Source: Flavihumibacter petaseus NBRC 106054
GTDB taxonomy: Bacteria > Bacteroidota > Bacteroidia > Chitinophagales > Chitinophagaceae
Reading direction: 5' to 3'
DNA length: 64,000 nt
Assembly: GCF_000974785.1 (NCBI RefSeq)
Contig: NZ_BBWV01000002.1
Span: 372,001-436,000, forward strand
Numbering within the stretch: position 1 is the first letter of the stretch; every line of letters starts with the position of its first letter. Shown piece by piece: positions 8,946-16,784 of the stretch. The notes beneath the pieces were generated by a model. That model searched no databases and was not told where the DNA came from. It saw only the letters and a program-made list of their open reading frames with translations. Both the position numbers and the translations under genes were made by a program.

Positions 8946-9743
8946 TTGCCGGTTACTTCTTTTCCGTTAAGACAGGTGCAGGTGAATCGATATGTTACGC
9001 CGCTCAGGGAGGGTGGGTCATTGCCCGCGATTGCAGAGGCAGATGACGGGTTCCTGTATGTGCTGAAATTCAGGGGTGCCGGCCAGGGTGTAAAAGCTTT
9101 GATCGCTGAAGTGATCGGCGGCGAATTGGCCCGTGCAGCCGGACTGAAAGTGCCGGAGCTGGTACTGGCTACGCTGGATGAGGGCTTTGGCCGCACCGAA
9201 CCCGACGAGGAGATCCAGAACCTCCTCAAGGCCAGTATCGGGTTGAATATCGGTTTGCACTATCTCAGCGGATCGATAACCTTTGATCCGGTGTCTACGC
9301 AGGTTGGGGCAACGCTTGCCTCCAGGATTGTCTGGCTGGATGCTTTGCTCACCAATGTAGACAGGACAGCCCGGAATACCAACCTGTTGAGCTGGAACCG
9401 GGAATTATGGCTCATTGACCATGGCGCATCCCTTTATTTTCACCACAACTGGGCCCAGTGGCAGGAACAGGCAATCCGGCCATTCGCTGCCATAAAGGAC
9501 CATGTATTGCTGCCATTCGCTGAGGAACTGGAAGCAGCCGATACCTTTATGCAGGAACAGCTTACACCGGAACTGATCCGTGAAGTGGTACAGCAGGTGC
9601 CGGATAACTGGCTGCTGGCGTATCCCGATGAAGGCACGCCGGAAGAAAAGAAGCAGATTTACACCGATTTTCTGATCACCCGCAGGGCAAACGCACCTGT
9701 GTTTTTAAAAGCTGCAACTGATGCCCGGAAAGCACTTGTTTGA
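8946..9743 (+). CDS. HipA-like kinase domain protein
   Basis: Up to 265 residues. The sequence RYVTPLREGGSLPAIAEADDGFLYVLKFRGAGQG near the start, then ALIAEVIGGELARAAGLKVPEL, matches the HipA_2/HipA-like kinase family; the Lys of VLKF should bind ATP. Later NVDRTARNTNLL and LIDHGASLYFHH provide the HipA-type catalytic (D/N) and metal-binding Asp. It lacks the HipA N-terminal subdomain. The start is uncertain: TTG at 8946, or GTG at 8976 or 8982, the last close to where the family similarity begins. The final 23 bases overlap the DUF3037 gene, so the two are translated together. Whether it phosphorylates a protein, as HipA does, is unknown. Confidence 0.85.
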   Translation: MPVTSFPLRQVQVNRYVTPLREGGSLPAIAEADDGFLYVLKFRGAGQGVKALIAEVIGGELARAAGLKVPELVLATLDEGFGRTEPDEEIQNLLKASIGLNIGLHYLSGSITFDPVSTQVGATLASRIVWLDALLTNVDRTARNTNLLSWNRELWLIDHGASLYFHHNWAQWQEQAIRPFAAIKDHVLLPFAEELEAADTFMQEQLTPELIREVVQQVPDNWLLAYPDEGTPEEKKQIYTDFLITRRANAPVFLKAATDARKALV

Positions 9744-10104
9744 ATATGCCGTGATTCGTTTTGTTCCCAGGGTGGAGCGGGAAGAATTTGTGAACATCGG
9801 TGTAACGGTGTTCTGTAAACGCCCGGCCTTCCTGGGTACCAGGATCAATATGGATATGGACAAGCTCCTGCATTTTGCACCAGAACTTGACATTGAAATG
9901 CTTAAAGAGCATCTTTACGGGTATGAGAAAGTGTGCCGGGGAGGGCCGGAAGGCGGGCCTATCGGTCAGCTCGATCATGCTTCAAGGTTCCGGTGGCTGA
10001 CAGCGACCCGCAGTACTATTGTGCAGTGTTCCAGGGTGCACGCCGGGTTCAGTGACGATCTTGAGGCGACGTTGCATGCGTTGTTCCAGAAGCTGGTGTT
10101 GTAG
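9721..10104 (+). CDS. DUF3037 family protein
   Basis: 127 residues, within the usual family size. Hallmarks are the opening FEYAVIRFVPRVEREEFVNIGVTVFC, the central LL.F.PELDIEMLKEHL stretch, and the Arg/Ser-rich FRWLTATRSTIVQCSRVHAGF. DUF3037 proteins have no known activity but occur next to HipA-like kinase genes in many bacteria; here the two genes overlap by 23 bases in different frames, which supports one functional unit. It could act as a modulator or substrate of the kinase, which is inference. No third gene accompanies them. Confidence 0.88.
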   Translation: MPGKHLFEYAVIRFVPRVEREEFVNIGVTVFCKRPAFLGTRINMDMDKLLHFAPELDIEMLKEHLYGYEKVCRGGPEGGPIGQLDHASRFRWLTATRSTIVQCSRVHAGFSDDLEATLHALFQKLVL

Positions 10105-10519
10105 CGTTTCACGCAATTTTATTGGGTTTTTTGTGTTTGAGGCGCTGGCGCTTTTTGGGCCTGGTTGGGTTTTTTTTCACGCGGAGCTCGCAGAGGAGCA
10201 GAGGCGCAAAGCGGAAGGTATTGGTGTGGAAAATACTTTACTTTTCGACCTTCACGTTGCAGCAGAAGTAGAAGAAATTGGCATTGGATCAGCCAGTAAA
10301 TAAGGTTGCTCACGTAGCGATATAAACGCTATTCAAAATTTTTTCTTCTTTGCGCCATTGCACCTTAGCGTGCTTTGCGAGCAAAAACACGAGAAAAAAC
10401 GAGCGGGAAACAAAACGACCTTTCGAGAAAACTACAGCGCGCTTTGCTTTAAGGAAACTGTAACAAATAATCTTTTAACCTCGCGATGGTGCGACAGTCC
10501 TAATAGCAAATGATCCCAT
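10105..10519. other. gene-free spacer with GC-skewed dispersed-type repeats
   Basis: No gene is seen in these 415 bases. Bases 10178-10216 (CACGCGGAGCTCGCAGAGG... GCGCAAAG) and 10345-10390 (TTCTTTGCGCC... TTTGCGAGC) belong to the 'CTTTGCGCC / GGCGCAGAGG' low-complexity repeat type that litters intergenic DNA in Bacteroidota and cyanobacteria. The two copies point in opposite directions, with a perfect 9-bp inverted core at 10203-10211 and 10348-10356. A possible promoter for the next gene is TTTG at 10443 and TAATCTTT at 10468. Confidence 0.5.
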
Positions 10520-11068
10520 ATGAAAAAGCTATTCTACTCCATCGCATTGTTTGGTTTACTGCTTGTTGCCGCTAAATCCGAGGCGCAGGTACAGGTAGGT
10601 GTACAAGTGAATATCGGCGCCCAGCCGATGTGGGGACCTACCGGGTACGACTATGCGGAGTATTATTATCTCCCGGATATTGATGTTTATTACAATATTC
10701 CCCAACGGCAGTTTGTTTATCTTGATGGCGGCCGTTGGATCTTTGGGGCTTCCTTACCCTATCGCATGAGGCACTATGATCTCTACAGGGGGTACAAGGT
10801 TGTAGTCAATGCACCGACTCCCTACCTGCGTTGTGATTATTATCGCGGACAATACGGTCGTTACCGTGGATATACCGGCCATCAGGTAGTATTAAGGGAT
10901 GCACCTCCCCGCAGGGTGTACCGCGACTATGACAGGCGTGACCGGAGAGATGACCGTTATGATCACAGGGATCGCAGATACGATCGTTATGACAGAGATG
11001 GTCACTATGACAAACGCGACAAGCATGACAGGCATGATAATGGCCGCCACAACGGGCGTCATCATTAA
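10520..11068 (+). CDS. secreted protein with Asp/Arg/Tyr-rich C-terminal tail
   Basis: 182 residues. A signal peptide (MKKLFYSIALFGLLLVAAKSEAQ) is followed by a short hydrophobic beta-type region (VQVGVQVNIGAQP), a central Tyr-rich domain (residues 40-120, e.g. AEYYYLPDIDVYYNIP) and a C-terminal tail from about residue 130 made almost wholly of Asp, Arg, His and Tyr (YDRRDRRDDRYDHRDRRYDR). The tail is probably disordered and highly charged. Proteins of this build are common and unassigned in Bacteroidota. A strong terminator follows at 11113, so the gene is a single unit. Confidence 0.75.
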   Translation: MKKLFYSIALFGLLLVAAKSEAQVQVGVQVNIGAQPMWGPTGYDYAEYYYLPDIDVYYNIPQRQFVYLDGGRWIFGASLPYRMRHYDLYRGYKVVVNAPTPYLRCDYYRGQYGRYRGYTGHQVVLRDAPPRRVYRDYDRRDRRDDRYDHRDRRYDRYDRDGHYDKRDKHDRHDNGRHNGRHH

Positions 11069-11112
11069 TACAAAGTTCTATCCGTACGCTTTGAAGGATT
11101 GGTTGGCACCCT

Positions 11113-11144
11113 GAAGCAGCTCCCGAGAGCTGCTTCTTTATTTG
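11113..11144 (+). terminator. rho-independent terminator
   Basis: Perfect stem GAAGCAGCTC / GAGCTGCTTC with a four-base loop, followed by TTTATTT. It ends the secreted-protein transcript. Confidence 0.88.
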
Positions 11145-11158
11145 ATGCAATGGTTAGG

Positions 11159-11770
11159 TTAGTGATGTTTTTTAAGCCGGGTGGTATAAATGACATCGCG
11201 TTTGATCTGCGTATAGGTCTGAATGTCTTCGCTGAGATCCCTGGCCGTCAATACCAGCACGCTGTCGGGCTCCCAGCTGTAATGGTAGGTCTTGGCATAG
11301 GCGGGATAGAAGTATCCACCCGTAGCGGCAATCACAAAGTTGAACCCATCGAGATGTACCGAATCCTTTTGTTTCAGTTCCAGGGAGGCGGTAAGATCTT
11401 CTTTGCCAATAGCGGCATTGATATAGCCGATTGATTCAGGTAGTTCAACACCATTTAACGTTCCGGTTGTTTTCACTTCGGTATCCAGTACACGATAGGC
11501 CAGTCCGGCAACGCTCAGGTGCGCCTCATCAATCGTAACGACACCTTCGTTTGCCGTTGTCACGTAATCAAGGTGGCTTGTGGTCAGCGTTCTGTCAGAT
11601 TCATACTGATGGTCAGTATTGACAGTTCCTTTAATGGTAATTCCAAGAAAGTCATACTGCCCGTAAAGATGATTGGCTGACGGAGGTTGCTCCTCCTGTT
11701 TATCTTTTGAACAGCCTGACAGTACAGTGCAAAACAGCAATGCCCCGGTGGCATATATTAAATATTTCAT
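11159..11770 (-). CDS. lipoprotein, paralogue of the gene upstream
   Basis: 203 residues. Signal helix with lipobox (VLSGC), then a short polar linker and a beta-rich body beginning LYGQYDFLGITIKGTVNTDHQYES. It aligns by eye with the 222-residue product encoded just upstream: both have (Y/V)G.YDF....(I/V)KGT, a THLDY/AYLDY block, a GVVTIDE/GVLTLTE block, a GLAYRVLDTE/GLGYDVKQNI block, a D.....GFN block and a basic C-terminal VxYTTRLKK/MTVRYKKR strand. No known family is recognised. The two genes are 26 bp apart and surely form an operon created by tandem duplication. Confidence 0.65.
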   Translation of the reverse strand: MKYLIYATGALLFCTVLSGCSKDKQEEQPPSANHLYGQYDFLGITIKGTVNTDHQYESDRTLTTSHLDYVTTANEGVVTIDEAHLSVAGLAYRVLDTEVKTTGTLNGVELPESIGYINAAIGKEDLTASLELKQKDSVHLDGFNFVIAATGGYFYPAYAKTYHYSWEPDSVLVLTARDLSEDIQTYTQIKRDVIYTTRLKKHH

Positions 11771-11796
11771 GCAAAGTTGTTATAGGAATTTTAGAA

Positions 11797-12465
11797 TCAG
11801 GGGCGCTTTTTGTATCGTACGGTCATTTTAATGTCTACGCTGACAGTTACCGACGGATCAGGACTATTGGAGTCGATATAAGCATCATTTAAAATCAGGA
11901 TATCGCCATCCCAACGATACTTCATAGTGGTGTTGGTTTTTCCTTCCAAACCGGAAGCGTTGACAGGTGGGTTGATGTTAAATCCTGTAAACTTAATGGA
12001 ATCAGCTCCTTTCAGCACATAATCACCTTCGGCGTCTGAAGGAGGAAAGCTTTCATCCATGGGGAAGTCCAGGGGAACTGTTCCCGGAATACCTACCACC
12101 TGTGATTCTATACGAATGTTCTGTTTAACATCATAGCCAAGGCCTTTTGAGGTGACCTTGTTTTCAGTGAGTGTAAGCACGCCTTTGTTATTGATGGAAG
12201 TGTAGTCAAGGTAGGCGGTGCTCCGCATTGTCATCCCACCGGTTCTTGATTCCGTTTTGGTAGTTCCTTTAACGGCCATATCTATAAAGTCATACACGCC
12301 AACAAGGTTGCCGCCGCCGCCGGGTTGGTTGGGGTCATCCGGGTCATTTGGGTTGGCCGGGTTGTTAGGGCTGGCATTCGGCGTTTCAAAGCTGATTTCT
12401 TTCTGGCAGGCGGGGAGAATAAAAAATGAGATGGCGACCAATAGGGCCGTAGTAAGTTGTTTCAT
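11797..12465 (-). CDS. lipoprotein, first of a tandem paralogous pair
   Basis: 222 residues. Signal helix with lipobox (ILPAC, then QKEISFE), then an Asn/Pro/Asp/Gly-rich linker (about residues 30-55, NPANPNDPDDPNQPGGGG) that probably lifts the domain off the membrane, then the same beta-rich domain as the downstream gene, starting LVGVYDFIDMAVKGTTKTES. Function unknown. It is likely exposed on the outer membrane or in the periplasm. Its promoter should lie in the 229-bp region shared with the divergent gene at 12695. Confidence 0.65.
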   Translation of the reverse strand: MKQLTTALLVAISFFILPACQKEISFETPNASPNNPANPNDPDDPNQPGGGGNLVGVYDFIDMAVKGTTKTESRTGGMTMRSTAYLDYTSINNKGVLTLTENKVTSKGLGYDVKQNIRIESQVVGIPGTVPLDFPMDESFPPSDAEGDYVLKGADSIKFTGFNINPPVNASGLEGKTNTTMKYRWDGDILILNDAYIDSNSPDPSVTVSVDIKMTVRYKKRP

Positions 12466-12694
12466 GGTGTAACGATAAGGTTTGGAGTTAGCAAGATTAG
12501 TTTACAGGGGGGCAAAATACATAAAAGTTATTGATTAAGCGATAAGGTGCAGTTTACGTCGTGGGCAAAAAGATCAACGGTGCGGGATTTGACATTAAAT
12601 TAAGCTGAGCTGGTCCGGAACAGGGTGTTTCTGGCACCATTTTGGTCGTAAAACCCTTGTTGTTACCTAATCATCAATTATAAAATTGTTCGTT

Positions 12695-13045
12695 ATGAAA
12701 AAGTTACTGGTATTGAGTTTATTCCTGGGATTTCTCACCATGAATGCAATCGCCCAGGATCACAAAATGGACAAATCAGAATGGCACAAGAAGGTAAAGG
12801 ATGAATTGAAACTGACACCGGAACAGGTGACCAAGTACGATGCGCTGACCACCGAATATGATCCTAAGTTTGATGCGATCAAGAATAATTCATCGCTCAC
12901 CAAAGATCAGATGAAGGAACAAAAAATGGCGCTCATGAAAGAAAAGGATGTCAAGCTGAATGAATTCCTTACCCCCGAGCAACAGACCAAATACAAGGAA
13001 ATGATAGAAAAGAAGATGAAGGACATGAAAGATCATAAACAATAG
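12695..13045 (+). CDS. small Spy/CpxP-like periplasmic protein
   Basis: 116 residues from ATG at 12695; a TTG three codons earlier is less likely. After a signal peptide ending AIAQ, the mature chain is all helical and very rich in Lys, Met and Glu, with two LTPEQ motifs (LKLTPEQVTKYDAL and EFLTPEQQTKYKEM). LTxxQ repeats are the hallmark of the Spy/CpxP family of periplasmic chaperones and metal or stress sensors. Bacteroidota encode many such small proteins without known partners. It is a single-gene unit with a strong terminator 40 bp downstream. Confidence 0.7.
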   Translation: MKKLLVLSLFLGFLTMNAIAQDHKMDKSEWHKKVKDELKLTPEQVTKYDALTTEYDPKFDAIKNNSSLTKDQMKEQKMALMKEKDVKLNEFLTPEQQTKYKEMIEKKMKDMKDHKQ

Positions 13046-13084
13046 CGATCGCGCTTACTGTATTTGAATACCATTTTCAAGCAT

Positions 13085-13116
13085 AAAAAATGCCCCTGCA
13101 ATGCAAGGGCATTTTT
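13085..13116. terminator. bidirectional rho-independent terminator
   Basis: AAAAATGCCC..., loop around GCAATGC, ...GGGCATTTTT: A-rich on one side and T-rich on the other, so it can stop transcription of the Spy-like gene from the left and of the small membrane protein gene from the right. Confidence 0.85.
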
Positions 13117-13141
13117 GTTGAAATAGGTTATCAGGGTTCGG

Positions 13142-13342
13142 TCAGACACCCAGGTTGACGGTTTTCCTGTTTGTTCTTACCACAAAATGTAAAAGGATCA
13201 GTGCTGCGCCAAGGGAATAGCCGGCAATCAGCTGGCTTTTATCTTCCCGGCCGATCATCCAGGTGATCGCCACTTGAGAAAGGCCCCAGACAAGCAAAAC
13301 CTGCCTGATAGCCGCAATGAGGAACCTGCGGATAGTTAACAT
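13142..13342 (-). CDS. small membrane protein, two helices
   Basis: 66 residues from ATG at 13342. Two hydrophobic helices (about residues 7-31 and 38-55) are separated by a short polar loop (GREDKSQ), with a basic C-terminus (RTNRKTVNLGV). The frame stays open further upstream, but that part runs into the end of the helicase gene and reads as non-coding, so the short form is chosen. It is the last gene before the shared terminator, 97 bases downstream of the helicase stop and on the same strand. Function unknown. Confidence 0.55.
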   Translation of the reverse strand: MLTIRRFLIAAIRQVLLVWGLSQVAITWMIGREDKSQLIAGYSLGAALILLHFVVRTNRKTVNLGV

Positions 13343-13439
13343 AGGGATAAATTTTGATGTAAGTATAACCATCTGGCCCCTGAAAAATTGTATCAATGCC
13401 CCGGATTTCGACGATTGACCCCGCAGAAACGATGAATGG

Positions 13440-15356
13440 CTAGTCATACAGGTAGGTCCATGCGCTTTCATGGGCTCCTGATTCCCCGGCAAAATGGATA
13501 AAATCACTGTAAAAGGGGTATTGCGACAGGGTAGCGCTGTCGCCAATGATGACGAGCTTTTTTTTGGCTCTTGTAACAGCCACATTCATTCTTCTCACAT
13601 CTGCGAGAAAACCGATAGTGCCTTCGGTGTTGCTTCTGGCCAGGCTGATATAGATAATATCCCTTTCCTGACCCTGAAAACTGTCAATCGTATTTGCCGT
13701 AACTAAACTCCGCGGGTAAAACTCCGGTCCCTGTTCCTCCAGCTTGTCCTGCAGTATCTCGACCTGCAACCGGTAAGGAGAAATAATGCCGATATCGGGC
13801 AATTGGTTTCCCGGAAATTTCGAACGGATCTGGTCAACCAGCTGACGCAGGTGAAGCATCAGAAAATCAGCTTCTTCGGGATTGCAGATTCCGGTTCCTT
13901 CCCGCTTTTCTTCATATCCACATCCCGCCGTGTCAACAAAGGAAAGGGGAAGTTGGTCGTCAGGCAAAGTTCGTGTGGCCACTGCGGGGGCGGCAACGAG
14001 ATGGCCGTTATAGAACTGCCGGGACGGAAATTCCATGATCAGCTGATGCATGCGGTACTGCATACTGAGCAGAAAAACCTGTTGCGGCAATGCTGCCGCC
14101 ATCTTTTGCAAAAGTGTTTCTGACAAGCCGCCGTTGGCAGCGTCAGCAGATTTTACAGTTGGGGACAGCTGATGGTGGTCACCGGCCATAATCAGTTTAC
14201 GGGTTTTCAGTACCGGAATCCAGGCGGCGGGTTCCAGTGCCTGGCCGGCTTCATCCATCACCACCATTGCAAACGATCTGTTGTTCAGCGTTGTATTGGC
14301 AGCGCCTACGAGGGTTGCAGTAATCACCTGCGCCCGCTCAAGTATATCCCCGGCAATATAATTTTCTGTTGCCATCACTTCCTTCATGATCTTACCCGCT
14401 TCATCAAACAATGCCTTCCGCTGATCCCGTTCTGCTTTTCCGAAACTGCGTTTGTATTTATGGGCCAGGTTGCGGTACTCGCTGGCCTGCCGCCGGAGTG
14501 CTTTGATCTGCTTCATCTGGGGATGGGCGCTCATCTGGTAATCGAGCGTCAGGTTGAGCTGTTTTTCGGCAACACGCGCCGGGTTTCCGATGCGCACCAC
14601 CTTCAATCCCGCCACGGAAAGCCGTTCGCTGAGCAGGTCGACTGCGGCGTTACTGGGAGCAACCACTAATACCTGTTCGCCGGCCCTTAAATGACCGGAA
14701 AATGCAGCTTTCAGCAGGGCAACCAGGGTAATGGTCTTGCCGGTTCCGGGAGGTCCGTGAAGGATCGCTAATTCTTTGGCTTCCAGTGCAGCCTGCGCCG
14801 CAGCAGCCTGGGCCGGATTCAATCCCGTAAATTGAAATGGCGGGAGTGGAGCAGCGGGGGAAACTTCACCGGTCTTCGTAAGAATACGGATAAGTGTACC
14901 GTCTTCCCGGTGATCAAGTCTTTTTGAAGCCTGTTGCAATGCCGACCGCATTTCATCATAGCTGTTTTCGTCAAACAGCAGGTCCACACCCAGTTTACCT
15001 TCACGGGTCCAGCGGGGCAATTCGTCAACAGACAGGGATAATTTAAGTGTGTTCCCACTTAACCAGGTGATGATGCCATCCAGCCGGTCTGTTTCTGGGT
15101 CGTGTTGCGAAAACAGGGATGCGGGCATCCCGGAGCGGAATTGATGGACTGTATCCGTATGGGTGGTTCGTTCGATCTCAATGGTAATGTAATCGCCGCG
15201 GCCGATTTCAGTTCCCTTAATCGCAATGGGATACCAGCTCATGCCATTTGCCCGCCTTTCACTAACGGGGTTCTCATGTGTCAGCCGTCGCCAGGTTTCC
15301 CTGTCCTCTTTTCGTTCTGTTTCCAGGAGGGAAAGTAATCTGCTGAAATAATCCAT
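13440..15356 (-). CDS. SF1 (Upf1-like) DNA/RNA helicase
   Basis: 638 residues from ATG at 15356; longer starts at 15389 or 15449 are possible but add sequence lacking helicase features. An N-terminal beta-barrel-like region (residues 1-170) precedes the ATPase core: Walker A GPPGTGKT, motif Ia VVAPSNAAVD, Walker B MDEAGQALEP, motif III AGDHHQLSP, motif IV QYRMH, motif V TANTIDSFQGQERD and motif VI NVAVTRAKKKL. This set defines the IGHMBP2/Upf1 branch (AAA_11 plus AAA_12), 5'-3' helicases of nucleic acids. Bacterial members are widespread and their cellular role is poorly known. It is divergent from the RiPP precursor gene. Confidence 0.93.
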   Translation of the reverse strand: MDYFSRLLSLLETERKEDRETWRRLTHENPVSERRANGMSWYPIAIKGTEIGRGDYITIEIERTTHTDTVHQFRSGMPASLFSQHDPETDRLDGIITWLSGNTLKLSLSVDELPRWTREGKLGVDLLFDENSYDEMRSALQQASKRLDHREDGTLIRILTKTGEVSPAAPLPPFQFTGLNPAQAAAAQAALEAKELAILHGPPGTGKTITLVALLKAAFSGHLRAGEQVLVVAPSNAAVDLLSERLSVAGLKVVRIGNPARVAEKQLNLTLDYQMSAHPQMKQIKALRRQASEYRNLAHKYKRSFGKAERDQRKALFDEAGKIMKEVMATENYIAGDILERAQVITATLVGAANTTLNNRSFAMVVMDEAGQALEPAAWIPVLKTRKLIMAGDHHQLSPTVKSADAANGGLSETLLQKMAAALPQQVFLLSMQYRMHQLIMEFPSRQFYNGHLVAAPAVATRTLPDDQLPLSFVDTAGCGYEEKREGTGICNPEEADFLMLHLRQLVDQIRSKFPGNQLPDIGIISPYRLQVEILQDKLEEQGPEFYPRSLVTANTIDSFQGQERDIIYISLARSNTEGTIGFLADVRRMNVAVTRAKKKLVIIGDSATLSQYPFYSDFIHFAGESGAHESAWTYLYD

Positions 15357-15462
15357 GTGGGCAAAATTGCTTAAATAAAATGATTTCATCAGCGGGGCAA
15401 CGGTATGGAAAGGATATCTGTCAGCATCCTTGTAACCGGACTGTGCCATAAAACCTTAAGAC

Positions 15463-15639
15463 ATGAAACTGCCAAAATCCCTCCTCAGCGCTCTTGTGAT
15501 CGGAATAGCCGTTCAGGCCGTTCCTGCCTGTACCAAAACCAAAGAATCTCCGTCACAAAAGGCAAAGAAAGACGCCAAAGAGAAGGAAACAGAGAAGACC
15601 TCAATTCCGTTTAACTGCCCGGCTTGTGGAATGGGATGA
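15463..15639 (+). CDS. RiPP precursor peptide of the MNIO class (C-terminal CPACGMG)
   Basis: 58 residues. The leader starts MKLPKSLLSALVIGIAVQ and forms a hydrophobic helix ending in a lipobox-like VPAC (Cys23); a charged linker rich in Lys and Glu follows (residues 24-47); the C-terminus is NCPACGMG with Cys52 and Cys55. This layout matches the Bacteroidota precursor family that accompanies DUF692 enzymes related to ChrH of the Chryseobacterium 'chryseobasin' pathway. Its stop codon overlaps the start of the DUF692 gene (ATGA at 15636-15639), so enzyme and substrate are translationally coupled. The core is predicted to be modified at the cysteines; the final product, and whether it binds metal or is exported as a lipoprotein, are unknown. 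Confidence 0.88.
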   Translation: MKLPKSLLSALVIGIAVQAVPACTKTKESPSQKAKKDAKEKETEKTSIPFNCPACGMG

Positions 15640-16769
15640 CAACATTAGCCGCAGTTGCCCTTAATCCTGACAGTAATTTGCTCACTGCAGCATTACCGCT
15701 GCTGGAGGAAGAAATGGTGGATGCTATCGAATGGTCATTCGATGCGGTAGATACCACCGGAAGGTTGCCTGCATACTTTCACGATCTCCTGCAATTTTAC
15801 GCGAGCCACCATCGCCTTATCGGGCATGGGATCTATTTCTCGGCTTTTTCCGGGAAGTGGACACCAGACCAGCAGGAATGGCTTTCAAGGCTTGCGGCAG
15901 TTTGCCGCCAGTTTCCGCTGGAACAGGTCACTGAACATTTCGGTTTCATGACCGGAAAGGACTTTCACAAAGGGGCGCCGCTCAATATTCCCCGGAATGC
16001 GGCAACGCTCGCAATCGGGCGTGACCGGCTTGCAAGGATCAGACAGGCTTGTAATTGTCCGGTCGGCCTGGAAAACCTGGCTTTCAGTTATTCCCTTGAA
16101 GAAACCAGGCACCATGGGGCTTTTCTTGCTGAACTGGTTGAACCTGTAAACGGGTTTATCATACTGGACCTTCACAACTGTTACTGTCAGGCGATGAACT
16201 TTTCGGTTGATGCTGATCGTTTGCTGGATACCTATCCGCTTCACCTTGTAAGAGAGATCCATATCAGCGGGGGCAGTTGGGAACCTTTTCCGGATGCGCC
16301 GGGAGGAATGGTCAGGCGGGACACTCATGATGATAGTGTGCCACAGGAAGTTTTTGACCTGTTACAGCTGGCATTGCGCCGTTGCCCCAACGTCCGGTAT
16401 GTTACCCTCGAACAGTTGAGTACGGCATTGGAAACAACATCTGCACAGGAGCAATTCTGCAAAGATTTCCGGCGGATGCGTGGAATGATGGCAATACCGG
16501 AAGGTGAAAGACAGCAAGCGGCATCCGGGGTGCCCCAGGTTGATTTCCATAGACCCATTCCCCTGTTAACCGGTCAGATTCCGGTTGAAGATATGCTGCT
16601 GTATCAGCAACAACGGGAACTTGCGGGTATTCTGGAATCTTCAGAGGACCTGGCGACAGCCCAAAAATTACTGCGCAATTCTTCGCTGGCGGCATCGGAC
16701 TGGAAGATAGAAAACTGGGCGCCCTATATGGTGGAGACCGCGCGGCAGATTGCCCGGAAATGGAAATAA
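15636..16769 (+). CDS. MNIO-family RiPP-modifying enzyme (DUF692, MbnB/TglH/ChrH-like)
   Basis: 377 residues. The TIM-barrel DUF692 fold occupies about residues 5-285, and the metal ligands of multinuclear non-heme iron oxidases are in order: His in LIGHGIYFS, Glu-His in VTEHFGF, Glu-Asn in GLENLAF, Asp-His-Asn in LDLHNCYCQ, His in REIHISGG, Asp-x-His in RRDTHDDS and Glu in VTLEQ. Known members (MbnB, TglH, ChrH) use two or three irons and O2 to oxidise cysteine or other residues of a precursor peptide. The usual separate partner protein is not found; instead a C-terminal extension of about 90 residues (QVDFHRPIPLLTGQ to the end) is present and may fill that role. Start ATG overlaps the precursor stop codon. 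Confidence 0.92.
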   Translation: MTTLAAVALNPDSNLLTAALPLLEEEMVDAIEWSFDAVDTTGRLPAYFHDLLQFYASHHRLIGHGIYFSAFSGKWTPDQQEWLSRLAAVCRQFPLEQVTEHFGFMTGKDFHKGAPLNIPRNAATLAIGRDRLARIRQACNCPVGLENLAFSYSLEETRHHGAFLAELVEPVNGFIILDLHNCYCQAMNFSVDADRLLDTYPLHLVREIHISGGSWEPFPDAPGGMVRRDTHDDSVPQEVFDLLQLALRRCPNVRYVTLEQLSTALETTSAQEQFCKDFRRMRGMMAIPEGERQQAASGVPQVDFHRPIPLLTGQIPVEDMLLYQQQRELAGILESSEDLATAQKLLRNSSLAASDWKIENWAPYMVETARQIARKWK

Positions 16770-16784
16770 ATTATCTTGCCGCTC

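Noticed and set aside
13343-13585. N-terminal extension of the small membrane protein
   Set aside because: It overlaps the helicase C-terminus and reads as low-complexity; the hydrophobic protein starts at 13342.
15405-15614. 69-codon plus-strand frame over the RiPP precursor
   Set aside because: It overlaps the precursor in another frame, is Arg/Ser-rich and has no homology-like features; the 58-residue frame has a leader and core.
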